This document shows, one piece after another, positions 36,356-45,596 of a stretch of 64,000 nt of DNA (within the stretch, counting starts at the first letter, position 1; each line of letters begins with the position of its first letter). The translations under genes and the position numbers were made by a program. The notes beneath the pieces are model-generated. The model worked only from the letters and a program-made list of their open reading frames with translations, ran no database searches and was not told where the DNA came from. This stretch comes from Flavobacterium cheongpyeongense (GTDB lineage Bacteria; Bacteroidota; Bacteroidia; Flavobacteriales; Flavobacteriaceae), in NCBI RefSeq assembly GCF_003202435.1, contig NZ_QJHK01000007.1:62001-126000 (forward strand), written 5' to 3'.

Positions 36356-36703
36356 TCTTTTGTAACTTATCCAATAAGCGGAGTATATCCATACATCAAG
36401 AGCCAGCCTAAATCATAAACCACTATTAACGTCAGTCTACCCTTCCACACGTAATCAAGCAATAATATAAGATTGAAGGCAAATTATGTAAAAAAAGCAA
36501 AATTATTGAATCTAATTTTATAAGATGCAGCCGATTTCTATTCTGCTATGTTCAAAAATCCCTTTAATTATCATCATAAGAGCATGCTAATTGGCTAGGG
36601 ACTTAACTTCAATACTAATGATGCATGGCAATGGAAACATTGGAATCTAGCTTGCAAATTCCTGAATTGTACATGATAATTTAAACCCAATAAAACGAAA
36701 ATT
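36356..36703. other. Gene-free stretch
   Basis: I see no gene, terminator-like hairpin or promoter match here. It separates the two HTH genes from the Csp-type copper-storage gene. Confidence 0.7.
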
Positions 36704-37039
36704 ATGGATCAGAAATTTAGAAATTGTATTGAGGCCTGTCTGGCTTGCGGTATAGCGTGTAATAAATGCGCAACGGAATGTCTGAATGAAGACGATATAA
36801 AAATGCTTGCGAGATGCATACAGCTCGACAGGCAATGTTCGGTGATATGTTTTGCTGCTGCAAACCTTATGAGTATTGGGGGCGAGCATGCCTCTCACCT
36901 ATGTGCTGAATGCGCAGAAATATGCAGGGCCTGCGCCGAGGAATGTGAAAAACATGCCGCAATGGGCATGGATCACTGCAAGGAATGCGCGGAAGCCTGC
37001 CGTAAATGCACGGAAGCTTGTGAGGCAATCGCAAGTTAA
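36704..37039 (+). CDS. Csp-type copper-storage protein (four-helix bundle)
   Basis: A 111-residue protein with 19 cysteines arranged on helices as CxxxC, CxxC and CxxxCxxC patterns (for example CIEACLACGIACNKC). This matches the DUF326/Csp family, whose four-helix bundle binds many Cu(I) ions inside the helices. No signal peptide is present, so it is likely the cytosolic (Csp3-type) form. It is followed by a very strong terminator and faces the P-type ATPase gene. Confidence 0.88.
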   Translation: MDQKFRNCIEACLACGIACNKCATECLNEDDIKMLARCIQLDRQCSVICFAAANLMSIGGEHASHLCAECAEICRACAEECEKHAAMGMDHCKECAEACRKCTEACEAIAS

Positions 37040-37054
37040 TGCTATAAACTAATT

Positions 37055-37088
37055 AAACAAAAACCGCACAGCAGTGCGGTTTTTGTTT
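37055..37088. terminator. Strong bidirectional terminator
   Basis: AAACAAAAACCGCAC (37055-37069) and GTGCGGTTTTTGTTT (37074-37088) form a perfect 15-bp stem around AGCA. T-tracts on both strands make it a terminator for the Csp gene (plus) and for the P-type ATPase gene (minus). Confidence 0.9.
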
Positions 37089-37136
37089 ATGAATATCAAG
37101 ACTTACCTCAGCAAATATTTGTTCTGTTTATTGCAA

Positions 37137-39164
37137 TTAGAATTTCATTTTCTGAATCCGTACTGCATTAAGTATAGCGAGCAAGGCAACGCCGACATCT
37201 GCAAAGACAGCCTCCCACATTGTGGCAAGTCCACCCGCTCCCAGAATAAGGACAATTGCCTTGACAGCAAAGGCCAGTATAATATTTTGCCAGACTATTT
37301 TTCTGGTCTGTTTTCCTATATTGATAGCCATTGGGATTTTGCTTGGCCTGTCATCCTGAATGACCACGTCCGCAGTTTCAATTGTGGCATCACTGCCTAA
37401 TCCTCCCATAGCAATACCTACGGTACTTAACGCTACAACAGGTGCATCGTTGACACCATCACCCACAAAAGCAACTGACTCATTTTTGGCTTTAATTTCA
37501 TTTACTTTATTTACTTTGTCTTCGGGCAGTAAATCCCCAAAAGCATTCACAATACCAAGTTTATCAGCTACAAATTGAACAACATTTGTTTTATCACCAC
37601 TGAGCATTGTTGTCTTAACGCCCATTGCTTTTAATTTATCAACAGTCAGCTGTGCATCTTCCTTTATAGTATCGGCAATCGTTAAATAACCTGCAAACTT
37701 TTTGTCGTACGCTACAGCAATCAAAGTATAGACTATGGAATTCGGATCAATATCATATTTAATACCGAACTTGTCCATCAGTTTAAAATTACCAACATGC
37801 AGCTCTTTTCCATTAATTTCAGCTTTTAATCCATGTCCTGATATTTCTTCTACATTTTCAAGTACTATCGAGGAATCAATCTCGCCAACATGATCATGGA
37901 TAGCCGTTGCTACAGGATGTGTGCTCTGGCTTTCTAAGGCATTGACCATCTTAAGAATTTCTTCCTTCTTAAATTCGTCTGAAATCACTACATCCTGCAC
38001 TTTAAAAACACCTTCGGTCATGGTTCCGGTTTTGTCCATTACCACATTTTGAATATTGGCAATACTGTCCAAAAAGTTACTTCCTTTGAATAATATTCCG
38101 TTTTTGCTCGCTGCCCCAATTCCGCCAAAATAACCAAGAGGTATGCTTATAACTAAGGCACAAGGACATGATATTACAAGAAAAACTAAAGCCCTGTACA
38201 ACCAGTCGTTAAAATCATAATTATCGACAAAAAAATAAGGCAGTAAACAAATAGCAACCGCCAGGAAAACCACAATTGGGGTATAGATCTTTGCAAACTT
38301 TCTTATGAACAATTCCGTTGGCGCTTTCTGCGTAGTGGCATTCTGAACCATTTCCAGTATTTTTGAAAGCTTACTGTCATTATAAGCTGTGGTTACCTTT
38401 ACTTGTGCAATGGTATTTCCGTTTATCATCCCTGCCAGAACAGTTTCGCCTTTTACCTTGGTGTCAGGTTTGCTTTCACCGGTAAGGGCAGCTGTATTAA
38501 ATGAAGCCGTATCAGATAGCAGTTCTCCATCCAAGCCTAATTTTTCACCGGATTTAAGCTGTATTACAGACCCGATACTTACCTCAGATGCTTTTACTGT
38601 TTCTACAATATTATCCCTAATGATATTTACTTCATCAGGTCGCTGATCCAGCAGGCTTTTAATGTTCGATTTTGCACGACTTACGGCCAAAGTCTGGAAT
38701 ACTTCTCCAATGGTATAAAAAAGCATAACTGCTACCCCTTCCGGATATTCACCAATGGCAAAAGCCCCAATTGTGGCAATACACATGAGTAAAAATTCAG
38801 AGAAGACTTCCCCTTTGGTAATGCTTTCGAATGCCTCTTTCAAAACCGGAATTCCCACAGGAAGATAAGCCGCAATATACCAGGCTAACCTAACATACTT
38901 GGTAAACCAGCTTTGCGGAAAATAGTTATCGAAACCTATACCGATAATCAGCAGGACAAATGAAATTATCGCAGGCAGGAACATTTTAAAGGTACTTTGG
39001 TCAGCATTATGTTCATGGTCATGCCCATCGTCGTCAGAATGATTATGTTCATCCTGCTGTGTCGAACAGCATCCGCTGCTTTTGTCTGTTTTTGCATTAA
39101 TTTTTTCTTCCAGTGTGCAACAAAGCTGTTTGCCGTTTGCATCGTATTTGTGCTCATGTGCCAT
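37137..39164 (-). CDS. Zn/Cd/Co-type P-type ATPase
   Basis: A 675-residue P1B ATPase. The N-terminal 55 residues form a Cys- and His-rich tail (LCC, GCC, then HNHSDDDGHDHEHN) in place of an HMA domain. The core has the transport motif CPC in SCPCALV, phosphorylation motif DKTGT and the HP motif in STHPVATA. The His-rich tail and the absence of copper-type HMA suggest zinc, cadmium or cobalt export (ZntA/CadA group). It is preceded by the RND adaptor gene, 48 nt away on the same strand, and probably shares its transcript. Confidence 0.9.
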   Translation of the reverse strand: MAHEHKYDANGKQLCCTLEEKINAKTDKSSGCCSTQQDEHNHSDDDGHDHEHNADQSTFKMFLPAIISFVLLIIGIGFDNYFPQSWFTKYVRLAWYIAAYLPVGIPVLKEAFESITKGEVFSEFLLMCIATIGAFAIGEYPEGVAVMLFYTIGEVFQTLAVSRAKSNIKSLLDQRPDEVNIIRDNIVETVKASEVSIGSVIQLKSGEKLGLDGELLSDTASFNTAALTGESKPDTKVKGETVLAGMINGNTIAQVKVTTAYNDSKLSKILEMVQNATTQKAPTELFIRKFAKIYTPIVVFLAVAICLLPYFFVDNYDFNDWLYRALVFLVISCPCALVISIPLGYFGGIGAASKNGILFKGSNFLDSIANIQNVVMDKTGTMTEGVFKVQDVVISDEFKKEEILKMVNALESQSTHPVATAIHDHVGEIDSSIVLENVEEISGHGLKAEINGKELHVGNFKLMDKFGIKYDIDPNSIVYTLIAVAYDKKFAGYLTIADTIKEDAQLTVDKLKAMGVKTTMLSGDKTNVVQFVADKLGIVNAFGDLLPEDKVNKVNEIKAKNESVAFVGDGVNDAPVVALSTVGIAMGGLGSDATIETADVVIQDDRPSKIPMAINIGKQTRKIVWQNIILAFAVKAIVLILGAGGLATMWEAVFADVGVALLAILNAVRIQKMKF

Positions 39165-39212
39165 ATTGTCTATTTTTTTAATTCAAAATTTTAATTATGG
39201 AATGTCTCTGTT

Positions 39213-40433
39213 TTAATGTTCATGCTCCCCACCGCCTTTTATAGCAGATAAAAGGTAAAATGCCCCTTTGATTACTATTTTGGCATCAGAGGGTATATGG
39301 TCAACAAATTTCACCTCGGTAAAGCCCAAATCTGTTGTCCCGGGTACTACTTCGATTGCTTTAAAATGAATTTCATTATGTTCTGCTTCTGCCTCTTTGG
39401 CTTCACTTTTCTCTTCCTTATGATTCTCTTCCTGAATATACACAAAATATTTGTCACCATTTCTAACAATCGCATCTTTTGGCAACGCCGGAACCGTAGC
39501 ATTTGTGATATTAATGTTGGCCGAAACATACATGCCGGGAATTAAGCCCTTTGCATCTGCCGGATCAATTTTGGCGTGAACCGCCACTGTTTTGCTTTCA
39601 TTTGAAAATGATTTGTTGATTCCGAATATTTTTCCTTTGATTGATTTGTTAGACTGGTTGGTGAGAACAAAATCAATAACCTGCCCCACAGAAATAGATC
39701 CGAGGTCTTTTTCGTAAACATTAAGGTCCAGGTGCATCTGGCTATTGTCCACTACTTCAAAAAGTGTTACCCCTGTTTCAGCAAACGCACCTTTTGCAAT
39801 ATTTATTTTTCCCACATAACCGCTAATGGGTGCCACAATAGGAACAAGTGAACTGCTCCCCTTGGTGCTCACATGCAAGGCTTCCAGTTTGTTTTTCGCT
39901 GCCTGTGCCCTGGCCCTTTCCGCTGCTAATTTTGCTTTGACTTCCTGAAAAGTCTTTCTCGGGTTTACGTTTTCATCACTTAGGGTTTTCTGACGGTTGT
40001 ATTCCAGCTGCAGGTATTCAATGCTTGCTGAGGCAGAATGATAATCTTCCTGCATTTCAATGACCTCAAGATTCTGAATGGTTGCCAGCACTTTTCCCTT
40101 ATTTACATAAGTCCCTTCCAATACCAAAATATCCTTGACTGTTCCACCGATAAGCGTTGCCACTTCTGCGGAGTTTTGCGGCGGAACGGTAGTGTAGCCG
40201 TTGGCCTTTATAATTTTGTTTAAATTCCTGTTTTCTACGGAACCCGTTTCAATCCCAACGGTTTTAAATTGAGATTCGGTCAATTCCACTTCATTCTCAG
40301 ACTTTTCCTCTTCATGGGATTCTTCTTCTTTTTTATCCTGACAGGAGGTCGTCAGAAACAAAGCTATAAAAACAATCAGAATAGTACTTTTAACTGAAAC
40401 CAATGAGATGTTATTTTTAACTATATTTTTCAT
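39213..40433 (-). CDS. RND efflux periplasmic adaptor (CusB/CzcB type)
   Basis: A 406-residue membrane-fusion protein with a lipoprotein-type signal (LTTSC). The mature part starts with an acidic EEESHEEEKSENE stretch, then the barrel-sandwich and alpha-helical hairpin domains (LGSISVGQVIDF, KGKVLATIQNLEV). A histidine/acid-rich insert (HKEEKSEAKEAEAEHNEIH) lies near the C-terminus. It would link the fused pump-channel protein encoded 10 nt upstream. The ATG at 40433 is chosen because it gives the signal; the frame is open to 40514. Confidence 0.9.
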   Translation of the reverse strand: MKNIVKNNISLVSVKSTILIVFIALFLTTSCQDKKEEESHEEEKSENEVELTESQFKTVGIETGSVENRNLNKIIKANGYTTVPPQNSAEVATLIGGTVKDILVLEGTYVNKGKVLATIQNLEVIEMQEDYHSASASIEYLQLEYNRQKTLSDENVNPRKTFQEVKAKLAAERARAQAAKNKLEALHVSTKGSSSLVPIVAPISGYVGKINIAKGAFAETGVTLFEVVDNSQMHLDLNVYEKDLGSISVGQVIDFVLTNQSNKSIKGKIFGINKSFSNESKTVAVHAKIDPADAKGLIPGMYVSANINITNATVPALPKDAIVRNGDKYFVYIQEENHKEEKSEAKEAEAEHNEIHFKAIEVVPGTTDLGFTEVKFVDHIPSDAKIVIKGAFYLLSAIKGGGEHEH

Positions 40434-40443
40434 TCTGTAAAAT

Positions 40444-43400
40444 TTATTTGTTTGAAATAGATGGAAACTGCAGTTCGATCGCACTTTGATTATAAGAATG
40501 GGCAGCTTCGGCATATTGTTTTTTAATATCGATGGCCTGATTTAAAAAGCTGATATAAGACCAGTAGCTCATATCACCATTGGCATAACTTTTTTGTGCC
40601 GTCTCAATTATCTGACCGGCATACTGCATTCCCTCATTTTGATAATAGAAAAGCGCTTTTTGCTGCTTTTCAAAATTATTTTCAAGTTCCTGCATCTGGA
40701 GGTTTATAGCCAGTTTGTTTTTATCCAATGCCAGCTGCGATTGTGAAATACTTATAGAAGCCGCCTGAGCCCTTGCAGTATTCACTCCTCCAAATAGTGG
40801 TATTTGCAGACCTGCGGTAAACCCCTGGAATAGTGATTCGGTATTGATGGTCTGGGCAAAATACCCCAGTCCTAATTTTGGTGTGCGCATGGCTTTAAAA
40901 GTATTGGCTTCTTTTTGGGAAACGGCAATCTGCTGCTGATAAAAATCTGTAACAAGTGCCTCTACTTTTGGATTTCCTTGCTGTTTTATCGCTGAATACA
41001 GTAAAGGAACAGTCACATCAGGAACAATATCCTGGTCTGTCTGAATAAAAAACTGCAGTTGTTTCTGGTAGATTGCCAGATCATACTCCAACTGCGCTTT
41101 CTGGGTTTCAATCTCTTTTACTTTTGCCTTTGCACTGATCACTTCAATATTCCCGCTTTCGCCCGTCTGAAAACGTAGCTCTGCATTTTTAAGAAATTTG
41201 GTATAAATATCACTGAGCTCCAAATTTAATTTTTGAATAGAAATACCATACAAATACTGATAGTAGGAAAGTGTTACCGCCTTTTCTATTTCATATTCAG
41301 ATAGTGCTTTTCTTTTCTCAGCCAATTTGACCAGTTCCTCCTGAAGCTGACGATTGGCTTTTGTGATTTTTCCTATTGGAAAATACTGCTGGATTGAAAC
41401 GTTATGATCAAAGTCAGCACTGTTGAACTGCCCCCCCTGGTACTGAACGTTTAGAGGATCGGGCTGGAAGGCGGTCTTTTTTAAAACAGTTAGTTTTTCA
41501 ATTTCCTTATCAGCAATTTTTAAATCAATGTTATTTGATTTTGCCATCTCGAGCGCTTTTTCCAAACTTACTGCCTGGCTGTTTTGAGAAAACGAGAAAC
41601 TGGTAATAAATAGCACCAGTAGTGTTATAATAGGCTTTTGTATCATTTTTCTTTTTTTTGTTCTATTCTCCAGCAATAGGTATAATATAGGCAAAACGAT
41701 CAGGGTCAATAACGTTGCTGAGAATAGTCCCCCAATAACTACCGTAGCCAATGGCTTCTGCACTTCCGCCCCTCCGCTGGTAGATAGGGCCATTGGCAAA
41801 AATCCAAGCGAAGCAACTGCTGCTGTCATCAGCACGGGTCTTAATCTGGTTTTGGTACCAATTAAAACACGCTGCAGAGGATCTGTTACCCCTTCGGTCT
41901 TTAGCTGATTGAAATAAGAAATCAAAACGATTCCGTTTAGTACGGCGATTCCAAATAAGGCTATAAAGCCTATTCCTGCTGAAATACTAAAAGGCATGCC
42001 GCGCATCCAGAGGGCAAAAACACCTCCTATAGCTGATAATGGAATGGCTGTAAAGATTAATCCAGCTTGTTTGAAACTGTTAAAAGTAAAAAACAACAGC
42101 ACCAATATGAGCCCTAAAGCAATTGGCAAAGCTACCGATAAGCGTTTTGTTGCTTCGACCAAATTTTCAAACTGCCCGCCGTAGGTCACATAATAACCTG
42201 CCGGAAGCTTAAGTTCCTTGTCTAATTTTAATTGAATTTCTTCCACAACACTTTTGATATCTCTCCCACGAACATTAAGCCCTACGGTAATTCTTCGCTT
42301 GCCATCTTCACGGCTCACCTGAACTGGTCCCTGCTCGTAATCAATGGAAGCTACCTGTGATAGTGGAACCTGCTGCCCGTTAGGAAGGGGAATAAACAAA
42401 TTACTCACATCAGTAATATCGCTTCTGTTGTTAGCATTCATGCGCACGACAACATCAAACCGTTTGCTCTGGTCGTATATTTTACCGGCACTTTCCCCTG
42501 CAAAAGAGGATCGTATAATTCGGTTTATATCAGATATATTTAGTCCATACAAAGCAATTTTATTGTAATCGTATTTAATGGTAATCTGAGGAAGACCTGT
42601 TACCTTGTCGGCTTTTAGGTCTCCTATCCCTTTAATGCCCTTTACTTTTGATATCAGTTCGTTTGCCTTTGCATCGAGAACTTCCAGATCATCTCCAAAA
42701 ATTTTGATGGCGATATCGCTTCGGCTTCCTGTCATAAGTTCGTTGAAACGCATTTGAATAGGCTGGGAAATTTCAATGTTGGCACCTGGAATCACTTCCA
42801 TTTCTTCCTTCATGGCATTGGCTAATTCTTCCCAGTTATCATATTTTCCGCTCCACTCTTTTTTGTCTTTAAGGACAATTATTAAATCGGCACTTTCTAT
42901 CGGCATTGGATCGGTTGGTATTTCACCGCTTCCAATTTTGGCTACAATAGTTTTGATTTCAGGAAATTTAGCTTTTAATATTTTTTCATATTCAGTAGTG
43001 GTTTTAACCATCTGTGTAAGTGAACTTCCTGTCATTATAGTAGCATTGATTGCCAAATCACCTTCCTCTATGGTTGGTATGAATTCACCTCCCATGTTCT
43101 GAAAAATTATAATTCCCAAAGCGAATAGTCCCAATGCAATACTCAAAACTATTTTTTTAAACTGCAGTGCTTTCTTTAAAAATGGAAGATAGATGTTTTC
43201 TAATTTTGCCATCATTCGATCACTAAAGTTGTCCTTATGCTCTGTATTTTTGGAAAGAAACATGGCACTCATCATGGGTACATAAGTAAGCGACAGCACA
43301 AAAGCTCCAATCACTGCAAAACCGACTGTCATTGCCATTGGTTTGAACATTTTTCCTTCTGTTCCGATCAGCGCTAAGATAGGGAGGTAAACTATAAGGA

Positions 43401-44763
43401 TAATAATTTCTCCAAAAGCGGCGCTATTTCTGATTTTTGATGCTGAGGCGTAAACTTCTGCATCCATTTCTTCTTGTGATAAATCATCTTTCCGTTTGAG
43501 CTTTTGCAAATGATGCATTGTGGCTTCCACTATGATGACCGCTCCATCGACAATGATTCCAAAGTCAATAGCTCCAAGGCTCATTAGATTTCCACTTACA
43601 CCAAAGGCATTCATCAGGATAACTGCAAAAAGCATTGCCAGTGGAATCACGGAGGCAACAATTAAACCGGCCCTAAGGTTCCCCAGGAATAAAATCAATA
43701 CAAAAATAACAATCAAGGCACCTTCTAATAAATTTTTAGTTACGGTTCCAATGGCATTATCCACTAATTTTCCTCTATCAATAAATGCTTCAGCAACAAC
43801 ACCTTCAGGAAGGCTTTTATTAATCTGGATCATCTTTTCTTTGATGCGTTCAACCACTGCACTGGAATTTTCACCTTTTAACATTAAGGCCAATCCACAA
43901 ACAATCTCTCCCTTTCCATCTTTGGTCGCAGCGCCGTAACGCAACGATATTCCCTCTCGTACCTCCGCAACATCGCGTACCAAAACCGGCGAACCATTAC
44001 GGTTTTTTACCACTACATTTTCAAGATCTTTGATCCCAGTTGCCATACCCACTCCACGAATAAAATAGGCATACTGGTCTTTTTCAATATATGCGCCTCC
44101 TGTATTTTGATTATTTTTTTCTAACGCATCAAAAATTTCTGTTATGGTAACTCCAAGGCTGTTTAAGGTATTTGGATTTACTGCGATTTCATATTGCTTT
44201 AATTTTCCTCCCCACGTACTCACTTCTGCAACGCCTTCAATTCCCTGTAATTGAGGTATAATAATCCAATCCTGTATGGTTCGAAGTTTGACAGCGTCAT
44301 ATTTGTCTTCATATCCTTTTTTGGCATAGACATCATATTGGTAAATTTCACCAAGACCAGTAGAAATAGGGGCTAATTCAGGGGAACCTGCATAGTCGGG
44401 AATATTTTCTTCAGCTTGTTTTAAACGCTGAAATATTTGTTCTCTCGCCCAGTAAATATCTACATCGTCTTCAAAGACAACTGTAACTACAGATAGTCCA
44501 AAACGGGAAATACTACGGAGTTCAATAACTTTAGGAACCGTTTTTACAGCTTGCTCTAAAGGATAGGTAATTAACTGTTCTACTTCCTGACTTGCTAAAG
44601 TTGGAGCCGTGGTAATTATTTGTACCTGATTATTAGTTACATCAGGTAAGGCATCGAGGGGTAGTTTTTTAAGCGAGTAGCTTCCCCAGGCAATTAATAC
44701 CAAGGTGAATAAAAGTATAATGAATTTGTTCTTTATACTAAATTGTATGATTTTATCTAACAT
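40444..44763 (-). CDS. CzcA/CusA-type RND pump fused to its outer-membrane channel
   Basis: A 1439-residue polypeptide. Residues 1-1039 are a heavy-metal RND pump with 12 helices and two large periplasmic loops. Residues 1040-1439 are a TolC/CzcC-type outer-membrane factor (KALEMAKSNN, long helices). The junction carries Met1040 and then IQKPIITLLVLFITSFSFSQ, which looks like a signal peptide with a cleavage site. Processing would release two proteins. The family normally uses separate genes; the fusion is common in Bacteroidetes. The ATG at 44763 is chosen as it gives the family start MLDKIIQFSIKNKF; an upstream ATG exists at 44829. Confidence 0.92.
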   Translation of the reverse strand: MLDKIIQFSIKNKFIILLFTLVLIAWGSYSLKKLPLDALPDVTNNQVQIITTAPTLASQEVEQLITYPLEQAVKTVPKVIELRSISRFGLSVVTVVFEDDVDIYWAREQIFQRLKQAEENIPDYAGSPELAPISTGLGEIYQYDVYAKKGYEDKYDAVKLRTIQDWIIIPQLQGIEGVAEVSTWGGKLKQYEIAVNPNTLNSLGVTITEIFDALEKNNQNTGGAYIEKDQYAYFIRGVGMATGIKDLENVVVKNRNGSPVLVRDVAEVREGISLRYGAATKDGKGEIVCGLALMLKGENSSAVVERIKEKMIQINKSLPEGVVAEAFIDRGKLVDNAIGTVTKNLLEGALIVIFVLILFLGNLRAGLIVASVIPLAMLFAVILMNAFGVSGNLMSLGAIDFGIIVDGAVIIVEATMHHLQKLKRKDDLSQEEMDAEVYASASKIRNSAAFGEIIILIVYLPILALIGTEGKMFKPMAMTVGFAVIGAFVLSLTYVPMMSAMFLSKNTEHKDNFSDRMMAKLENIYLPFLKKALQFKKIVLSIALGLFALGIIIFQNMGGEFIPTIEEGDLAINATIMTGSSLTQMVKTTTEYEKILKAKFPEIKTIVAKIGSGEIPTDPMPIESADLIIVLKDKKEWSGKYDNWEELANAMKEEMEVIPGANIEISQPIQMRFNELMTGSRSDIAIKIFGDDLEVLDAKANELISKVKGIKGIGDLKADKVTGLPQITIKYDYNKIALYGLNISDINRIIRSSFAGESAGKIYDQSKRFDVVVRMNANNRSDITDVSNLFIPLPNGQQVPLSQVASIDYEQGPVQVSREDGKRRITVGLNVRGRDIKSVVEEIQLKLDKELKLPAGYYVTYGGQFENLVEATKRLSVALPIALGLILVLLFFTFNSFKQAGLIFTAIPLSAIGGVFALWMRGMPFSISAGIGFIALFGIAVLNGIVLISYFNQLKTEGVTDPLQRVLIGTKTRLRPVLMTAAVASLGFLPMALSTSGGAEVQKPLATVVIGGLFSATLLTLIVLPILYLLLENRTKKRKMIQKPIITLLVLFITSFSFSQNSQAVSLEKALEMAKSNNIDLKIADKEIEKLTVLKKTAFQPDPLNVQYQGGQFNSADFDHNVSIQQYFPIGKITKANRQLQEELVKLAEKRKALSEYEIEKAVTLSYYQYLYGISIQKLNLELSDIYTKFLKNAELRFQTGESGNIEVISAKAKVKEIETQKAQLEYDLAIYQKQLQFFIQTDQDIVPDVTVPLLYSAIKQQGNPKVEALVTDFYQQQIAVSQKEANTFKAMRTPKLGLGYFAQTINTESLFQGFTAGLQIPLFGGVNTARAQAASISISQSQLALDKNKLAINLQMQELENNFEKQQKALFYYQNEGMQYAGQIIETAQKSYANGDMSYWSYISFLNQAIDIKKQYAEAAHSYNQSAIELQFPSISNK

Positions 44764-44863
44764 TTGAATAAATAATGAAATGAGAAATGAGACAAAGTTT
44801 TGTCTATTTAAATACTGTGGAAATTCCACAACTCTCTAACCCGAAATTACTCGGGCAACATTA

Positions 44864-45190
44864 TTATACTATTTGGGGTGGTTGCCAAATACTTCCATAG
44901 AAATTGGAAGCGACAACTGAGATATAACTAGGTAAAGGGCACTTGATAGTTTTAGCCAGAACCGGAAAATCGTAAGTAATAGCAGAGGAATAACTCAAAA
45001 CCTGTACTCCACAGCAGCTGCAGATGCAAAACGGTGAACATGAATCATTTTGCTTTTCATGTGAATGATCTATATCTGCTGTAGCAAATCGGGCTGCCAT
45101 ATGAGCAGAACTGTTTGCTTCCTTGTCTGCACAGGGCATACAGGAAATTATCAGAATGATAAGAGACAATATGATATTGGTCATTTTCAA
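44864..45190 (-). CDS. DUF6660-type Cys-rich exported protein
   Basis: A 108-residue exported protein with a signal peptide (LSLIILIISCMPCAD), a His-containing linker DHSHEK and the Cys cluster CSPFCICSCCGV, ending in IWQPPQIV. It fits DUF6660. It lies 100 nt upstream of the RND pump on the same strand and probably starts its transcript, as a periplasmic metal-binding helper. It is similar in plan to the proteins at 33033 and 48919. Confidence 0.78.
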   Translation of the reverse strand: MKMTNIILSLIILIISCMPCADKEANSSAHMAARFATADIDHSHEKQNDSCSPFCICSCCGVQVLSYSSAITYDFPVLAKTIKCPLPSYISVVASNFYGSIWQPPQIV

Positions 45191-45218
45191 GACAGTAAAA
45201 ATACTACTTATTCTATTA

Positions 45219-45226
45219 CAAAATTA
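45219..45226 (-). promoter_or_regulatory. -7 element upstream of the DUF6660 gene
   Basis: TAATTTTG on the minus strand (45226-45219) matches TAnnTTTG and lies 29 nt upstream of the ATG at 45190. No clear -33 TTG was seen at the usual distance, so the promoter is only half supported. Confidence 0.4.
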
Positions 45227-45228
45227 AA

Positions 45229-45402
45229 TTATTTAAAATGCTCTTGATAAAAATGAATAAAACGTGCCCCTATACCTAATAATAATATGGCGCAGATCAA
45301 AACAATTAAAAATATCCGAATAAAATCTTTAATGGTTAATTTTTTCTTAGCTTTTATTTTTTTCTTATTCTTTGATTTGCTGTTTCTCCCTGATTTTCTC
45401 AT
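45229..45402 (-). CDS. 57-residue single-pass membrane protein
   Basis: Reading from the ATG at 45402 gives a 57-residue protein: a very basic head of about 24 residues (MRKSGRNSKSKNKKKIK and on), one transmembrane helix (FIRIFLIVLICAILLLGIGA, residues about 28-47) and a short HFYQEHFK tail. The strong charge asymmetry and the clean helix make a real gene likely. The stop is 2 nt from the -7 box of the DUF6660 gene. Role unknown; small helper proteins of efflux pumps have this layout, but no such link is shown. Confidence 0.55.
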   Translation of the reverse strand: MRKSGRNSKSKNKKKIKAKKKLTIKDFIRIFLIVLICAILLLGIGARFIHFYQEHFK

Positions 45403-45573
45403 GTAAATTCATTCTTCGAGTAAAGTTAAAAATCAATATGCTTTATTTCTTTTATTGGAAACAAAACTAATCTCAAATGCATTTTTTTCCGTTTCCCAAA
45501 TGTAGAAATATAAATAAAAAAATTTAAAATAAATATTTTTCATTTAATAGTTATGTTTGTTTAAAAAAATATT

Positions 45574-45581
45574 TAGATTTG
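45574..45581 (+). promoter_or_regulatory. -7 element of the cytochrome-Rieske-porin genes
   Basis: TAGATTTG (45574-45581) matches TAnnTTTG and stands 16 nt before the start codon at 45597. A TTTG at 45556 lies only 14 nt upstream, shorter than usual. The leader would be very short. Confidence 0.45.
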
Positions 45582-45596
45582 TCTAAAAATTAAATA

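Noticed and set aside
44764..44829. Earlier start of the RND pump
   Set aside because: It adds 22 residues before the conserved start of the family and has no support.
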